A model generated the notes under the pieces. It had not been told where the DNA came from. It worked only from the letters and a program-made list of their open reading frames with translations, and did no database searches. A program made the translations under genes and the position numbers. A stretch of DNA of 64,000 nt. Source: Pseudopedobacter sp965218985. GTDB taxonomy: Bacteria > Bacteroidota > Bacteroidia > Sphingobacteriales > Sphingobacteriaceae. Location of the stretch: NCBI GenBank assembly GCA_965218985.1, contig CBDCMP010000007.1:1240001-1304000 (forward strand), written 5' to 3'. Of the stretch, positions 53,630-62,498 are shown piece by piece (positions within the stretch are counted from its first letter, which is position 1; every line of letters begins with the position of its first letter).

Positions 53630-54820
53630 ATGCAAAACCAGCTTATTACAGAATTTGAAAATGAACTTAAATCGATTTTTGATTATTGGGCCACTTATAC
53701 AGTGGACAAAAAAAATGGAGGTTTTTTAGGTGCGTTGGATAACGAAAATAAAATTACAGAAAACGCACCTAAAGGCACTGTATTAAATGCTCGTATTTTA
53801 TGGTCATTTGCTGCTGGTTTCAACTTCAATCAAAATCCAACCTATCTTAAACTAGCAAAAAGAAGTTTCAATTACTTGAAAGACCATTTTATTGATCAGA
53901 AAATGGGTGGCGTTTATTGGTCTATAGACGCTTTAGGAAATCCTTTAGATACCAAAAAACAGATTTATGCACTTTCTTTTGCGATCTACGGTTTAGCTGA
54001 GTATTATCAAGCAAGTCATAACCAGGAAGCTTTGGATCTTGCTATCGCTCTTTTTTATGATATAGAAAAACACAGTTTTGATGCTGAAAAAGGAGGTTAT
54101 TTAGAAGCTTTAACTTCCAATTGGCAGCCTATTGAAGATTTGCGCTTGAGCGATAAAGATGCAAATGAAAAGAAAACCATGAATACGCATCTGCATATTT
54201 TAGAGGCTTACACCAATTTGTACAGGTATTGGCCAAACGCAAAACTGAAAGAAAAAATCAAACATCTTTTAGAAATTTTTAACCAGCATATCCTAGACCA
54301 AAAAACAAAACACCTCATTTTGTTTTTCGACGAAAAATGGAAATCAAACTATAACATTGTTTCCTACGGACATGATATAGAAGCTTCATGGTTAATGCTG
54401 GAAGCTGCAGAAGTAGTTGGGGACGAAAAATTGATTCACCGTTTTGAGAAACTAGCGGTAGAAATTGCCAATGCTTCAGTGGAAGGTATTGATGAAGATG
54501 GCGCTATGATCTATGAACTAGAAGTTGACAAAAACCATCAAATAACCGAAAGACATTGGTGGGTGCAGGCTGAGGCGATGGTAGGTTTTTTAAATGCTTA
54601 CCAGCTCAGCAACGACGAAAAATTGTTCAACCATTTTACCGCACTTTGGGATTTTACGAAAAAGCATATTATCGATTCAAAAAATGGCGAGTGGTTTTGG
54701 GGGGTAAACAAAGATTTTACTTTGATGCAGGGTGAAGACAAAGCGGGTTTTTGGAAATGCCCTTATCACAATAGCAGAGCCTGTATCGAAGTAATTAACC
54801 GATTGAAAAAACTGAATTAA
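53630..54820 (+). CDS. Cellobiose/mannobiose 2-epimerase (AGE family)
   Basis: 396 aa from ATG 53630, preceded by the purine-rich AAAGGGAAAGAA; an in-frame TTG 18 bp upstream is less likely. An (alpha/alpha)6 barrel of N-acylglucosamine 2-epimerase type with H-L-H-I-L-E-A-Y-T-N, G-H-D-I-E-A-S-W-L, R-H-W-W-V-Q-A-E-A-M and K-C-P-Y-H-N-S-R-A, supplying the paired catalytic histidines. It converts mannobiose to mannosylglucose for the adjacent GH130. Cytoplasmic. Confidence 0.93.
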   Translation: MQNQLITEFENELKSIFDYWATYTVDKKNGGFLGALDNENKITENAPKGTVLNARILWSFAAGFNFNQNPTYLKLAKRSFNYLKDHFIDQKMGGVYWSIDALGNPLDTKKQIYALSFAIYGLAEYYQASHNQEALDLAIALFYDIEKHSFDAEKGGYLEALTSNWQPIEDLRLSDKDANEKKTMNTHLHILEAYTNLYRYWPNAKLKEKIKHLLEIFNQHILDQKTKHLILFFDEKWKSNYNIVSYGHDIEASWLMLEAAEVVGDEKLIHRFEKLAVEIANASVEGIDEDGAMIYELEVDKNHQITERHWWVQAEAMVGFLNAYQLSNDEKLFNHFTALWDFTKKHIIDSKNGEWFWGVNKDFTLMQGEDKAGFWKCPYHNSRACIEVINRLKKLN

Positions 54821-54825
54821 ACTGA

Positions 54826-56130
54826 ATGAAAAAACTTCATCTTACTTTATGGTTATTAGCCATCACTTTTGCCGGTTTTGCGCAAAATCCTATTATTCCG
54901 GGGTATTTTGCAGACCCCAGCATCAAAAAATTTGACGGTAAATACTACATCTATGTTACCACGGACGGCTACGGTCCTTTCGGTAACGATGGCCAAACGA
55001 TGGCTTGGGTTTCCGAGGACCTGCTGAGTTGGAAACCAGAAAAACTGGAAGGTTTACCTAATGAAACCATTTGGGCACCGGCAATTTCTAAAGGTAAAGA
55101 CGGCAAGTACTATTTGTACTGCCAAAACTCGGTAGATTATTCGGGCTACGCTTATAAAGGAGATTCGCCGACAGGTTCTTTTAAAAAAATGAGTCATTTG
55201 GGAGGTTTTGATTTAGAACCCTTTGTTGACCCCATTTCAGGAAAAACCTATGTAGTTTCTGCTACTAAAGAACTTTTTGAGATGAACAACGATGTCACCT
55301 CGCCAGATTATTTAGTCAAAGTAGAAAAGAAGATCCCTTTTAAGGGAGAACTTTTTGATTTTACAGAAGGACCATATATGTTTTATAAAGATGGTTTATA
55401 TTACCTCATGTGGGCGGGCGGGCGATGCTGGCAACGCAGTTATAATATCAAATATGCGGTTTCTAAAAATATCGAAGGACCTTACAAGTCTATAGACAAG
55501 GGTATTGTTTTAGCCACCAGTGAAAAAGACAGTGTTTTAGGTCCGGGTCATAATTCCATCATCGAGCTAAATGGCAGGTGGTTTACTTTTTATCACCGCC
55601 AGGATCCTGATGCGCCCAACCCATGTTCTTACCGATTTACATGTGCCAGCGAAATTACCTTCGATAAAAGTGGCGATATTCATTTTAAATCTTTAGTCAA
55701 TGATTTACCAAAAACCTTAGGTATTAAACCCAAAATGGTTAATTACGCATTAAATGCCGAAGCTTTTGCCAACACAGAAAGTTTAAAACATCGGGCTATA
55801 CACGCTGTTGATGGCAGAAATGATACCCGTTGGACTACAGAAGTTAATCAATCCGGCGAGCTTTCCATCAATTTGGGCGAAGAAAAATCTATCAAACAAA
55901 TAGAGGTAGATTTTGAGTATCCTGATAAGTGGCATACTTTCAAATTAGAATATTCTAACGATAACCAAAACTGGACTACTATTGTTGATCATACCCAGCA
56001 GGCCGTACAAGCTTATCCTAACATGTTTACCGATGTTGATATCAAAGCAAAATTTATTAACCTCTCTATCACTAACTCCGAAGATCGCAGCGCGTCTGTT
56101 TGGGAAGTGAAAGTTTGGGGGGAACCTTAA
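54826..56130 (+). CDS. GH43-type glycosidase with C-terminal F5/8C (CBM32-like) domain
   Basis: 434 aa with a signal peptide (ends A-G-F-A-Q). The five-bladed propeller has Asp30 (Y-F-A-D-P-S) as general base and Glu181 (D-F-T-E-G-P-Y) as acid. A discoidin-like domain follows (about 305-434, A-V-D-G-R-N-D-T-R-W-T-T). GH43 enzymes remove arabinose, xylose or galactose side groups; the target here is unknown. It starts 5 bp after the epimerase. Confidence 0.87.
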   Translation: MKKLHLTLWLLAITFAGFAQNPIIPGYFADPSIKKFDGKYYIYVTTDGYGPFGNDGQTMAWVSEDLLSWKPEKLEGLPNETIWAPAISKGKDGKYYLYCQNSVDYSGYAYKGDSPTGSFKKMSHLGGFDLEPFVDPISGKTYVVSATKELFEMNNDVTSPDYLVKVEKKIPFKGELFDFTEGPYMFYKDGLYYLMWAGGRCWQRSYNIKYAVSKNIEGPYKSIDKGIVLATSEKDSVLGPGHNSIIELNGRWFTFYHRQDPDAPNPCSYRFTCASEITFDKSGDIHFKSLVNDLPKTLGIKPKMVNYALNAEAFANTESLKHRAIHAVDGRNDTRWTTEVNQSGELSINLGEEKSIKQIEVDFEYPDKWHTFKLEYSNDNQNWTTIVDHTQQAVQAYPNMFTDVDIKAKFINLSITNSEDRSASVWEVKVWGEP

Positions 56131-56223
56131 CAGTATAAGGCTTAAAGCACAACGCTAAAGGCTGATATGCTAAATGGAGAATAAATCTAGTAAACTTTTT
56201 ATAGGATAAAATTCAAACGTTAT

Positions 56224-58497
56224 ATGAAATTAATTCAAAGAAATATTATGATAAAAAAGTGGGCCATATTTGCGGCAATTTCTGCCATCACCCTTCAGGT
56301 ACAGGCACAAAAAAAGCCGATTGATTACGTAAACGCATTTATAGGGACTGGACAAGACGGCAACACTTATCCAGGTGCTCAAGCTCCTTTCGGAATGATC
56401 TCTATTAGCCCTTCCAATACTTTTAAAGATTATGACGCGGTAGAATCAAGACCTGGTTATAAATATGTACAAACAGAAATCCGCGGTTTTGGACTCACAC
56501 ATTTTAGTGGTGTGGGTTGCCACGCCATGCAGGATTTGATGTTTTTTCCCGTTGCAGGAGAATTAAATGTTTCGCCAGCAAAAAACCGCGATGCGTATAA
56601 AAGTTCATTTTCACACGATGACGAACAAGCCAGTCCGGGTTATTATCAGGTAAAACTAAAAGACTATCAAATAGAAACTCGTTTTTCAGCTACGCAAAGA
56701 GCAGGAATTGGCGAAATTGATTATAACGGAGATAAAAAAGCTCAAATTATTTTCATTCCTACCAACAGCGCTAACGGCATTGCAGATGGAGAAGTAAAAA
56801 TAGACAAGGCTAAAAATCAGGTTTCGGGTTGGGTTTCTACAGGCGGCTTCTGCTGGAGAGACCCTGCTCATTTTCCCTACAAAATATATTTTGTAATACA
56901 ATTTGACACCCCAATTGCCGATTATGGCGTTTGGAAGGGCGAACAAAAATTTGCACAAAGAGATACCGCATCCGGAAACGATTTTGCAAGTTATATCAGT
57001 TTTGCACAAGGCACCAAAAAAGTTAAACTTCGGACAGCACTTTCTTTTGTAAGCGAAAGAAATGCGCTGTTGAATTTAAACGCAGAAATCCCAACCTGGG
57101 ATTTACAAAATACAGTAAGCAAAGTAAAAGCAGATTGGTCTAAATATTTAAATAAAATCACCGTTGATGGTGGAACAAATGATAAGAAATCTACCTTCTA
57201 CACCGCTATTTACCACAATTTATTACAGGCAAATGTATTTGAAGATGTGAACCACGAATATATGGGTTTCGATTACAAAATGCACTTAATGGAAGCGGGA
57301 AGAAATAAGTACGTAAATTTTTCGCTTTGGGATACTTACCGCACCACTGCTTATTTACAAGCGCTGATTGCACCGAAAGAATCTTCGGATATGATTCAGT
57401 CTTTACTGCTAGATGCCCAACAAGGCGGTGCTTTGCCAAACTGGGGCATGAATAATATAGAGTATGGCGTAATGAACGGCTATTCCCCTTTTGCTTTTGT
57501 GGCCAATATGTATGCCATGGGCGCTAAAGATTTTGATTTGGAAAAGATGAAGGACATGATGAAAAAAGTCTCAATCAGTTATCATCCAAATCAGGGTCAA
57601 CACGGTTTTTTAGGCGTAGAAGATTATAAAAAGTTAGGTTATGTCCCTGCTGATAAGCAAGGCTTTGGTGGGTCTATGACTTTGGAGTATGGAATAGCGG
57701 ATTATTCCATTGCTAAAATTTGCGAAGCCGCCAGCGATGAGGAAGCAGCTGCATACTATTTCAAACGCTCGCAAAACATTTTTAATCTTTATGATAAAGA
57801 AACCAGGCTCATCCGTCCCAGGAATTTCGATGGAAAATTCGTAAACCCATATAATAAAACTACTGAGAAAGGATTTAATGAGGGTAACGCCATTCAGTAT
57901 TTTTGGAGCGTCCCACAAAGCATGAAAAAACTAGTGGAAATAGCTGGCGGAAAACAATTTATTGAAAACCGTTTAGACAGCTTCATGAATAAAATTGAAG
58001 TCGGCTGGGCACCAGAAAAACCACATTATTGGCTAGGTAACGAGCCCTGTTTTGGTGCAGTTTACGTCTACAACTATTTACAAACCCCATGGAAAGCGCA
58101 ACAACACACTCGTGATATTGTAAACAATTACTTCAATAATACACCAAATGGTTTAGCTGGTGATGATGACTCCGGGGCGATGTCGGCTTTGTATGTTTTC
58201 TCTGCAATGGGGTTATATCCGTATTTGCCAGGCGAATCTGGGTTTATGATTTCTGGACCGCTTTTCAAGAAAGTTACCATCCGGTTAGCTAATGGCAATA
58301 CAGTAGTGGTGAATGGCAAAAAAGCGAAAGCAGCAAACGCTTACATCCAAAACATGAAAGTCAATGGAAAAAAATCGAGCAACCTCTGGTTAGACTGGAA
58401 TAAGATGCAGAACGGTGGGACTATCGATTTTAAAATGGGTGATCGTCCCAATAAAAGTTGGGGGAATAAAGTAGCCGATGCGCCACCATCTTACTAG
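56224..58497 (+). CDS. GH92 calcium-dependent alpha-mannosidase
   Basis: 757 aa; signal peptide ends V-Q-A-Q, probably from the internal Met at residue 9. GH92 hallmarks: Y-V-N-A-F-I-G-T-G, Y-P-G-A-Q-A-P-F-G-M, G-F-G-L-T-H-F-S-G-V-G-C near 90-105, W-D-T-Y-R-T-T near 370, L-G-N-E-P-C-F near 605 and G-D-D-D-S-G-A-M-S-A near 640. These are exo-alpha-mannosidases acting in the periplasm or at the surface. Its presence in a beta-mannan locus suggests the glycan also carries alpha-mannose. The 93-bp gap before it holds only AT-rich sequence. Confidence 0.95.
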   Translation: MKLIQRNIMIKKWAIFAAISAITLQVQAQKKPIDYVNAFIGTGQDGNTYPGAQAPFGMISISPSNTFKDYDAVESRPGYKYVQTEIRGFGLTHFSGVGCHAMQDLMFFPVAGELNVSPAKNRDAYKSSFSHDDEQASPGYYQVKLKDYQIETRFSATQRAGIGEIDYNGDKKAQIIFIPTNSANGIADGEVKIDKAKNQVSGWVSTGGFCWRDPAHFPYKIYFVIQFDTPIADYGVWKGEQKFAQRDTASGNDFASYISFAQGTKKVKLRTALSFVSERNALLNLNAEIPTWDLQNTVSKVKADWSKYLNKITVDGGTNDKKSTFYTAIYHNLLQANVFEDVNHEYMGFDYKMHLMEAGRNKYVNFSLWDTYRTTAYLQALIAPKESSDMIQSLLLDAQQGGALPNWGMNNIEYGVMNGYSPFAFVANMYAMGAKDFDLEKMKDMMKKVSISYHPNQGQHGFLGVEDYKKLGYVPADKQGFGGSMTLEYGIADYSIAKICEAASDEEAAAYYFKRSQNIFNLYDKETRLIRPRNFDGKFVNPYNKTTEKGFNEGNAIQYFWSVPQSMKKLVEIAGGKQFIENRLDSFMNKIEVGWAPEKPHYWLGNEPCFGAVYVYNYLQTPWKAQQHTRDIVNNYFNNTPNGLAGDDDSGAMSALYVFSAMGLYPYLPGESGFMISGPLFKKVTIRLANGNTVVVNGKKAKAANAYIQNMKVNGKKSSNLWLDWNKMQNGGTIDFKMGDRPNKSWGNKVADAPPSY

Positions 58498-58554
58498 TTA
58501 ACAATAATTTTTACGTTTTAAAAGACCCTATTTTCACTATATAAAAAACCAATT

Positions 58555-59622
58555 ATGAAAATTCTAACATTCCGTAAAACCCTTCTTGGGATTTTTACAC
58601 TTTTAACATTTGCAATGATAACGTCTTGCAAGAAAAACAGCAGCGGCGACAAACCTGGAGATAACGGCGGTACTGGTACTGTTGGTCCAAAAGATTTTGT
58701 ATACGCACAAACCACAAAATTATATTTGAACGGAAAAGAATGGACTCCGCATGGTGCATCCTTATATCCAACCGGACCAAGTTCCAACTTTAAAGATTCG
58801 GGCTTTAGAGACTACATGAAAAATATTACTACGCTAGCAGCAAGTGATAAATTTACTACCGTACGAATTGTCAATTTTATCGACGGCGCCACTACCGACC
58901 CTTTTGATAGCACAGTATGGGCAAACGTGGATTACCTAATCTCTCAAGCTGCTGCCAACAATCTTAAAGTAATTCTTGATTTATCTATCTTTCGCAATTT
59001 TCTGTTACAAAACAAAAAAATAATGCCTTACAACTATGCAGATTGGAAAGATATGATTGATTTTGTAGGGAAAAGATATAAAGACAATCCAACAGTTTGG
59101 CTATATTCCTTAGCGGGAGAAGCGGAAGGCCCAAGAGCCGGAGACGCTGCACACACTGCCTTAAGACCCTCCACTATACAATTAACTACTTTTTACAAAG
59201 AAGCTAGCAATGCTTTACATGCAGTAGCGCCAAACCAACTCATTTCAACCGGAGGTTTAATCTTTTTAGATTATGATTCCGGCATCGATTGGAAAAGTAT
59301 TTTTTCTTTGCCTAATATCTCTTTACCAGCTGTTCACGTTTATGGAGCCAATATGGAGCAAGCCGTCCCTATCATAAGTGCCTGGTGTAAACGAAATAAT
59401 AAACTGCTATTTCTGGAAGAGTTTGGAAAAGAAAAAACAGCTCTTGACAGCGAGATATCAAGATATTTTCAGGAGATATATACCCTTACAAAGACTAACG
59501 GTCTTGTAGGAGCTTGTTTCTGGAACTACGGCCCTCAAACAAATTCAAATTCCTTTGATATTAATCAAGCAAGTACGCCGCTAACCATCAATATCGTAAG
59601 AAGCAATTCTCCCTTAAAGTAA
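58555..59622 (+). CDS. GH5-like lipoprotein with an unusual acid/base motif
   Basis: 355 aa with a lipobox I-T-S-C followed by K-K-N-S-S and a Gly-rich linker. TIM-barrel GH5 layout: L-N-G-K-E-W-T-P-H-G near the start, V-R-I-V-N-F, and nucleophile Glu289 in L-F-L-E-E-F-G. At the acid/base site the usual N-E-P is A-G-E-A-E (Gly188-Glu189), so the conserved Asn is missing although the Glu remains. A surface glycosidase or a binding protein derived from one are both possible. Confidence 0.78.
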   Translation: MKILTFRKTLLGIFTLLTFAMITSCKKNSSGDKPGDNGGTGTVGPKDFVYAQTTKLYLNGKEWTPHGASLYPTGPSSNFKDSGFRDYMKNITTLAASDKFTTVRIVNFIDGATTDPFDSTVWANVDYLISQAAANNLKVILDLSIFRNFLLQNKKIMPYNYADWKDMIDFVGKRYKDNPTVWLYSLAGEAEGPRAGDAAHTALRPSTIQLTTFYKEASNALHAVAPNQLISTGGLIFLDYDSGIDWKSIFSLPNISLPAVHVYGANMEQAVPIISAWCKRNNKLLFLEEFGKEKTALDSEISRYFQEIYTLTKTNGLVGACFWNYGPQTNSNSFDINQASTPLTINIVRSNSPLK

Positions 59623-59722
59623 GTGAAGTTTTAGTCTAAGATCATTTTTAAAGAATATTTGTCTATCAATTTAGCTTAAATACTAAAATCTGCAAGCTAA
59701 CGACTTAAAGATAGCGTGGTAA

Positions 59723-59839
59723 GCAGAATTACTTAATCAAGGAATTATTTATGAGCAGGACGGAAACTCAATCGTTTTAAACATTAAAACGAGAAGTAGC
59801 AAACTCATTTTATATTTTAAAGACGGTAACCTAGGGTAG
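59723..59839 (+). pseudogene. Possible short coding relic
   Basis: Within the 283-bp gap a stop-free frame reads A-E-L-L-N-Q-G-I-I-Y-E-Q-D-G-N-S, then V-L-N-I-K-T-R-S-S-K-L-I-L-Y-F-K-D-G-N before TAG. The alternating polar/hydrophobic pattern resembles an N-terminal beta-sandwich strand pair of glycosidases such as GH31, but it has no start and is very short. It may be chance. Nothing else was seen in the gap. Confidence 0.25.
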
Positions 59840-59905
59840 GTTCAATTAAAACACAAATGCTAAAATTTATAAATCTTTATTTATGATAAATAACACCAAA
59901 AAAAT

Positions 59906-61459
59906 ATGAAAACGATTGCCATTTGTTTAGTAACGCTTTTTGCATCTTCCCTCGGCTTTGCTCAAAACTACAATATTATAGATTATGGGGCTGTTGCCAA
60001 TGGAAAAACGGTTAATACCGCAGCTATTCAAAAGGCCATCGATGCTTGTACTCAAAAGGGAGGCGGAGTGGTTTACATCCCTTCCGGGGAATTTATAACG
60101 GGTACAATTAGTTTAAAAAGCAATGTAGATTTTCACTTGGAAATTGGTGCAGTATTAAAAGGAAGCGCAAATATCAAGGACTACAAAAGCTATGAAAAAG
60201 CGCCTTACGGCACTAACTATTATGGTATTCTTTATACAGAAAATGCTGAAAATGTTTCCATAAGTGGTAATGGTACTATTGATGGGAATGATAAAGCCTT
60301 CTTTGATTGGGAACACGCTAAAAAAATAGATTCGGTAACCAACAGCTATACACGCCAACAGCAGAAATACAGAAATGTAGCCAAAGGTTTGGGAGATGGC
60401 CCGGTAGTACCTATGGATCCAAGACCACGCCAAATGGTGATTTTTGCACAGTGTAAAAAGGTAACTGTAAAAGATGTAATGCTTGCCAATGCTACTTTCT
60501 GGACGCTTCATATCGCAGATTGTGATGCAGTTAAAATAGATGGGATTAGATTGTGGAGCAATTTAATGGTTCCAAATGCAGACGGCATTGATATCACCAG
60601 TAGCTCCAATGTGGTAATTGCTAATTCAGACATCAGATCTGGTGATGATGCCATTGTTGTGGTAGGTTATGCGCACCATTTTGAAATTCCAGGATATAAG
60701 GACATCAAAAAAGAGTGCGAAAACATCGTGATTAGTAATTGCAATTTACAGTCGAGTTCTAGCGCTATCAGAATAGGTTTTTTAGATCAAAATAATGTTA
60801 AAAATGTGCAGATTAATAACGTGAACATTATCAATTCTAACAGAGGCATTGGCATATTTTTAAGAGATGAAGGTTCTATAGAAAACATCAATATTTCTAA
60901 CGTTTACATCCAAACTAAGCTTACCACTGGCGATTGGTGGGGAAACGGCGAACCTATTCATATTTCTGCGGTAAGAGGCAATCCTGATAAAAAGTTGGGG
61001 CAAATTAAAAACGTCAATTTTAGTAACATCATTTGCGAAGGCGAAAATGGAATTTTAGTTTACGGAAGCGAAGAAAGTAACATAGAAAACCTTTCTTTTA
61101 AGGATGTAACTTTCAAAATTACCAACAGTAAGTTAAACGATGTGGCTGGGGGAAATATAGATTTAAGAGCACAGCTAAATCCAGAAAAACAGATTTTCAG
61201 CCATGATATCCCTGCTTTTTATGCCCGCTACGTTAACAATTTAACTATGGAGGATTTCAAATTACAATGGGCTACCAGCCTTCCCTCTTTTTTTACGAAC
61301 GGAATTCTAATAGAAAACTTCAAAAATTTAGATATTAAAAACTTTCAGGGAACAGCTTCTCCATCCAATACTAAACTTAAACCAGTAGCCTTAAAAAACG
61401 GATTGGGTTTTAAATCAGATATGGATAAGTCTGCTGTGCAACTGCAAAATGTAAAGTAA
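59906..61459 (+). CDS. GH28-like (polygalacturonase-type) glycosidase
   Basis: 517 aa with a signal peptide (ends G-F-A-Q). Right-handed beta-helix beginning Y-N-I-I-D-Y-G-A-V-A-N-G-K. GH28 acids are Asp226 in N-A-D-G-I-D and Asp247/Asp248 in S-G-D-D-A-I. The usual G-H-G segment is replaced by S-S-S-S-A-I-R-I-G-F, so the catalytic histidine is absent and the R-I-G is close to the R-I-K motif. It may be an exo-acting GH28 or a related family acting on rhamnogalacturonan or another glycan. Its stop is 5 bp before the next gene. Confidence 0.85.
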   Translation: MKTIAICLVTLFASSLGFAQNYNIIDYGAVANGKTVNTAAIQKAIDACTQKGGGVVYIPSGEFITGTISLKSNVDFHLEIGAVLKGSANIKDYKSYEKAPYGTNYYGILYTENAENVSISGNGTIDGNDKAFFDWEHAKKIDSVTNSYTRQQQKYRNVAKGLGDGPVVPMDPRPRQMVIFAQCKKVTVKDVMLANATFWTLHIADCDAVKIDGIRLWSNLMVPNADGIDITSSSNVVIANSDIRSGDDAIVVVGYAHHFEIPGYKDIKKECENIVISNCNLQSSSSAIRIGFLDQNNVKNVQINNVNIINSNRGIGIFLRDEGSIENINISNVYIQTKLTTGDWWGNGEPIHISAVRGNPDKKLGQIKNVNFSNIICEGENGILVYGSEESNIENLSFKDVTFKITNSKLNDVAGGNIDLRAQLNPEKQIFSHDIPAFYARYVNNLTMEDFKLQWATSLPSFFTNGILIENFKNLDIKNFQGTASPSNTKLKPVALKNGLGFKSDMDKSAVQLQNVK

Positions 61460-61464
61460 GGAAG

Positions 61465-62496
61465 ATGGCCATCCATAGAAAAATATTTTGTTTACTCATC
61501 ACTATCTTATTCATCGGTAATGTTGAAGCACAACAGGTTTTACCAGTAAATAAAAATGCCAGTAAAGAAGCCCAAAACTTATTAAAATATTTGTACAAAA
61601 TAAATGGCAAAAAAACGCTTTATGCCATGCACAACATCCTAGGTGGCATGTCGAAAATGACGGACAGTATTCATGCAGTAACCGGACAATATCCAGCAAT
61701 TTGGGCTGGCGATTTTGGCTTTGCAGATTCCACTCATGATATCGATAACATTAAATATCGTCCTTTGTTGGTTTCCGAAATTAAAAAGCAATATGCCCGG
61801 GGTGCTATCATTGTGATGACTTATCATCAGGCAAATCCTGCTTTGGGCGAGCCTACTCCTTTTAAAGGTGGAATTATTAGTCATTTAACGGATGAGCAAT
61901 GGAAAGAATTAATAACGCCCGGCACAGCACTCTATAAAAAATGGTGTGCACAAATGGATTTAATAGCTGTTTATTTTAAGGAATTACAAGATGCTCACAT
62001 TCCGGTAATTTTTAGACCTTATCACGAAATGAATGGCAACTGGTTTTGGTGGGGACACCGAAAAGGCGACGACGGTTTCAAAGCCTTATGGCATCAGCTA
62101 TATGATTATTATACAAATCATCATCATTTAAATAATATTCTTTGGGCCTGGACACCCGATAAACCTTGGGCCGATATTGCCGATTATTATCCCAACAACC
62201 ATACCGTGGATATTTTAGGATGCGATATTTATCCAATGAAAGATTCTACAACAGTTTACCCGCAAGAATTTTATAATAGGATGTTAAAACTGGCAAACGG
62301 AAAACCTTTAGCCTTAACAGAAAACAGTATTTTACCAGACAGAGAAACCCTAAAAAACCAACCCTGGGTTTGGATGATGAGTTGGGGACAAATGGTATTT
62401 ACCAATAATACCCAAAAAGAAATCAAAGAATCTTTAAATTCAAAGCAGGTGTTAATGCTTAAAGAAATTCCGAGAAAAATCAGAAAACATAAATAA
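61465..62496 (+). CDS. GH26 mannanase, third copy
   Basis: 343 aa with a signal peptide (ends V-E-A-Q). Acid/base Glu188 in R-P-Y-H-E-M-N-G-N-W-F-W-W-G and nucleophile Glu286 in A-L-T-E-N-S. It is the most compact of the three GH26 enzymes, with hardly any sequence outside the barrel. It is likely periplasmic and sits in a tight cluster with the GH28-like gene (5 bp) and the propeller gene (2 bp). Confidence 0.92.
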   Translation: MAIHRKIFCLLITILFIGNVEAQQVLPVNKNASKEAQNLLKYLYKINGKKTLYAMHNILGGMSKMTDSIHAVTGQYPAIWAGDFGFADSTHDIDNIKYRPLLVSEIKKQYARGAIIVMTYHQANPALGEPTPFKGGIISHLTDEQWKELITPGTALYKKWCAQMDLIAVYFKELQDAHIPVIFRPYHEMNGNWFWWGHRKGDDGFKALWHQLYDYYTNHHHLNNILWAWTPDKPWADIADYYPNNHTVDILGCDIYPMKDSTTVYPQEFYNRMLKLANGKPLALTENSILPDRETLKNQPWVWMMSWGQMVFTNNTQKEIKESLNSKQVLMLKEIPRKIRKHK

Positions 62497-62498
62497 GT

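Noticed and set aside
56135..56175. Near-repeat AAGGCTTAAAGC / CTAAAGGCTGA
   Set aside because: Too short and imperfect to call a repeat from one locus; would need genome-wide copies.
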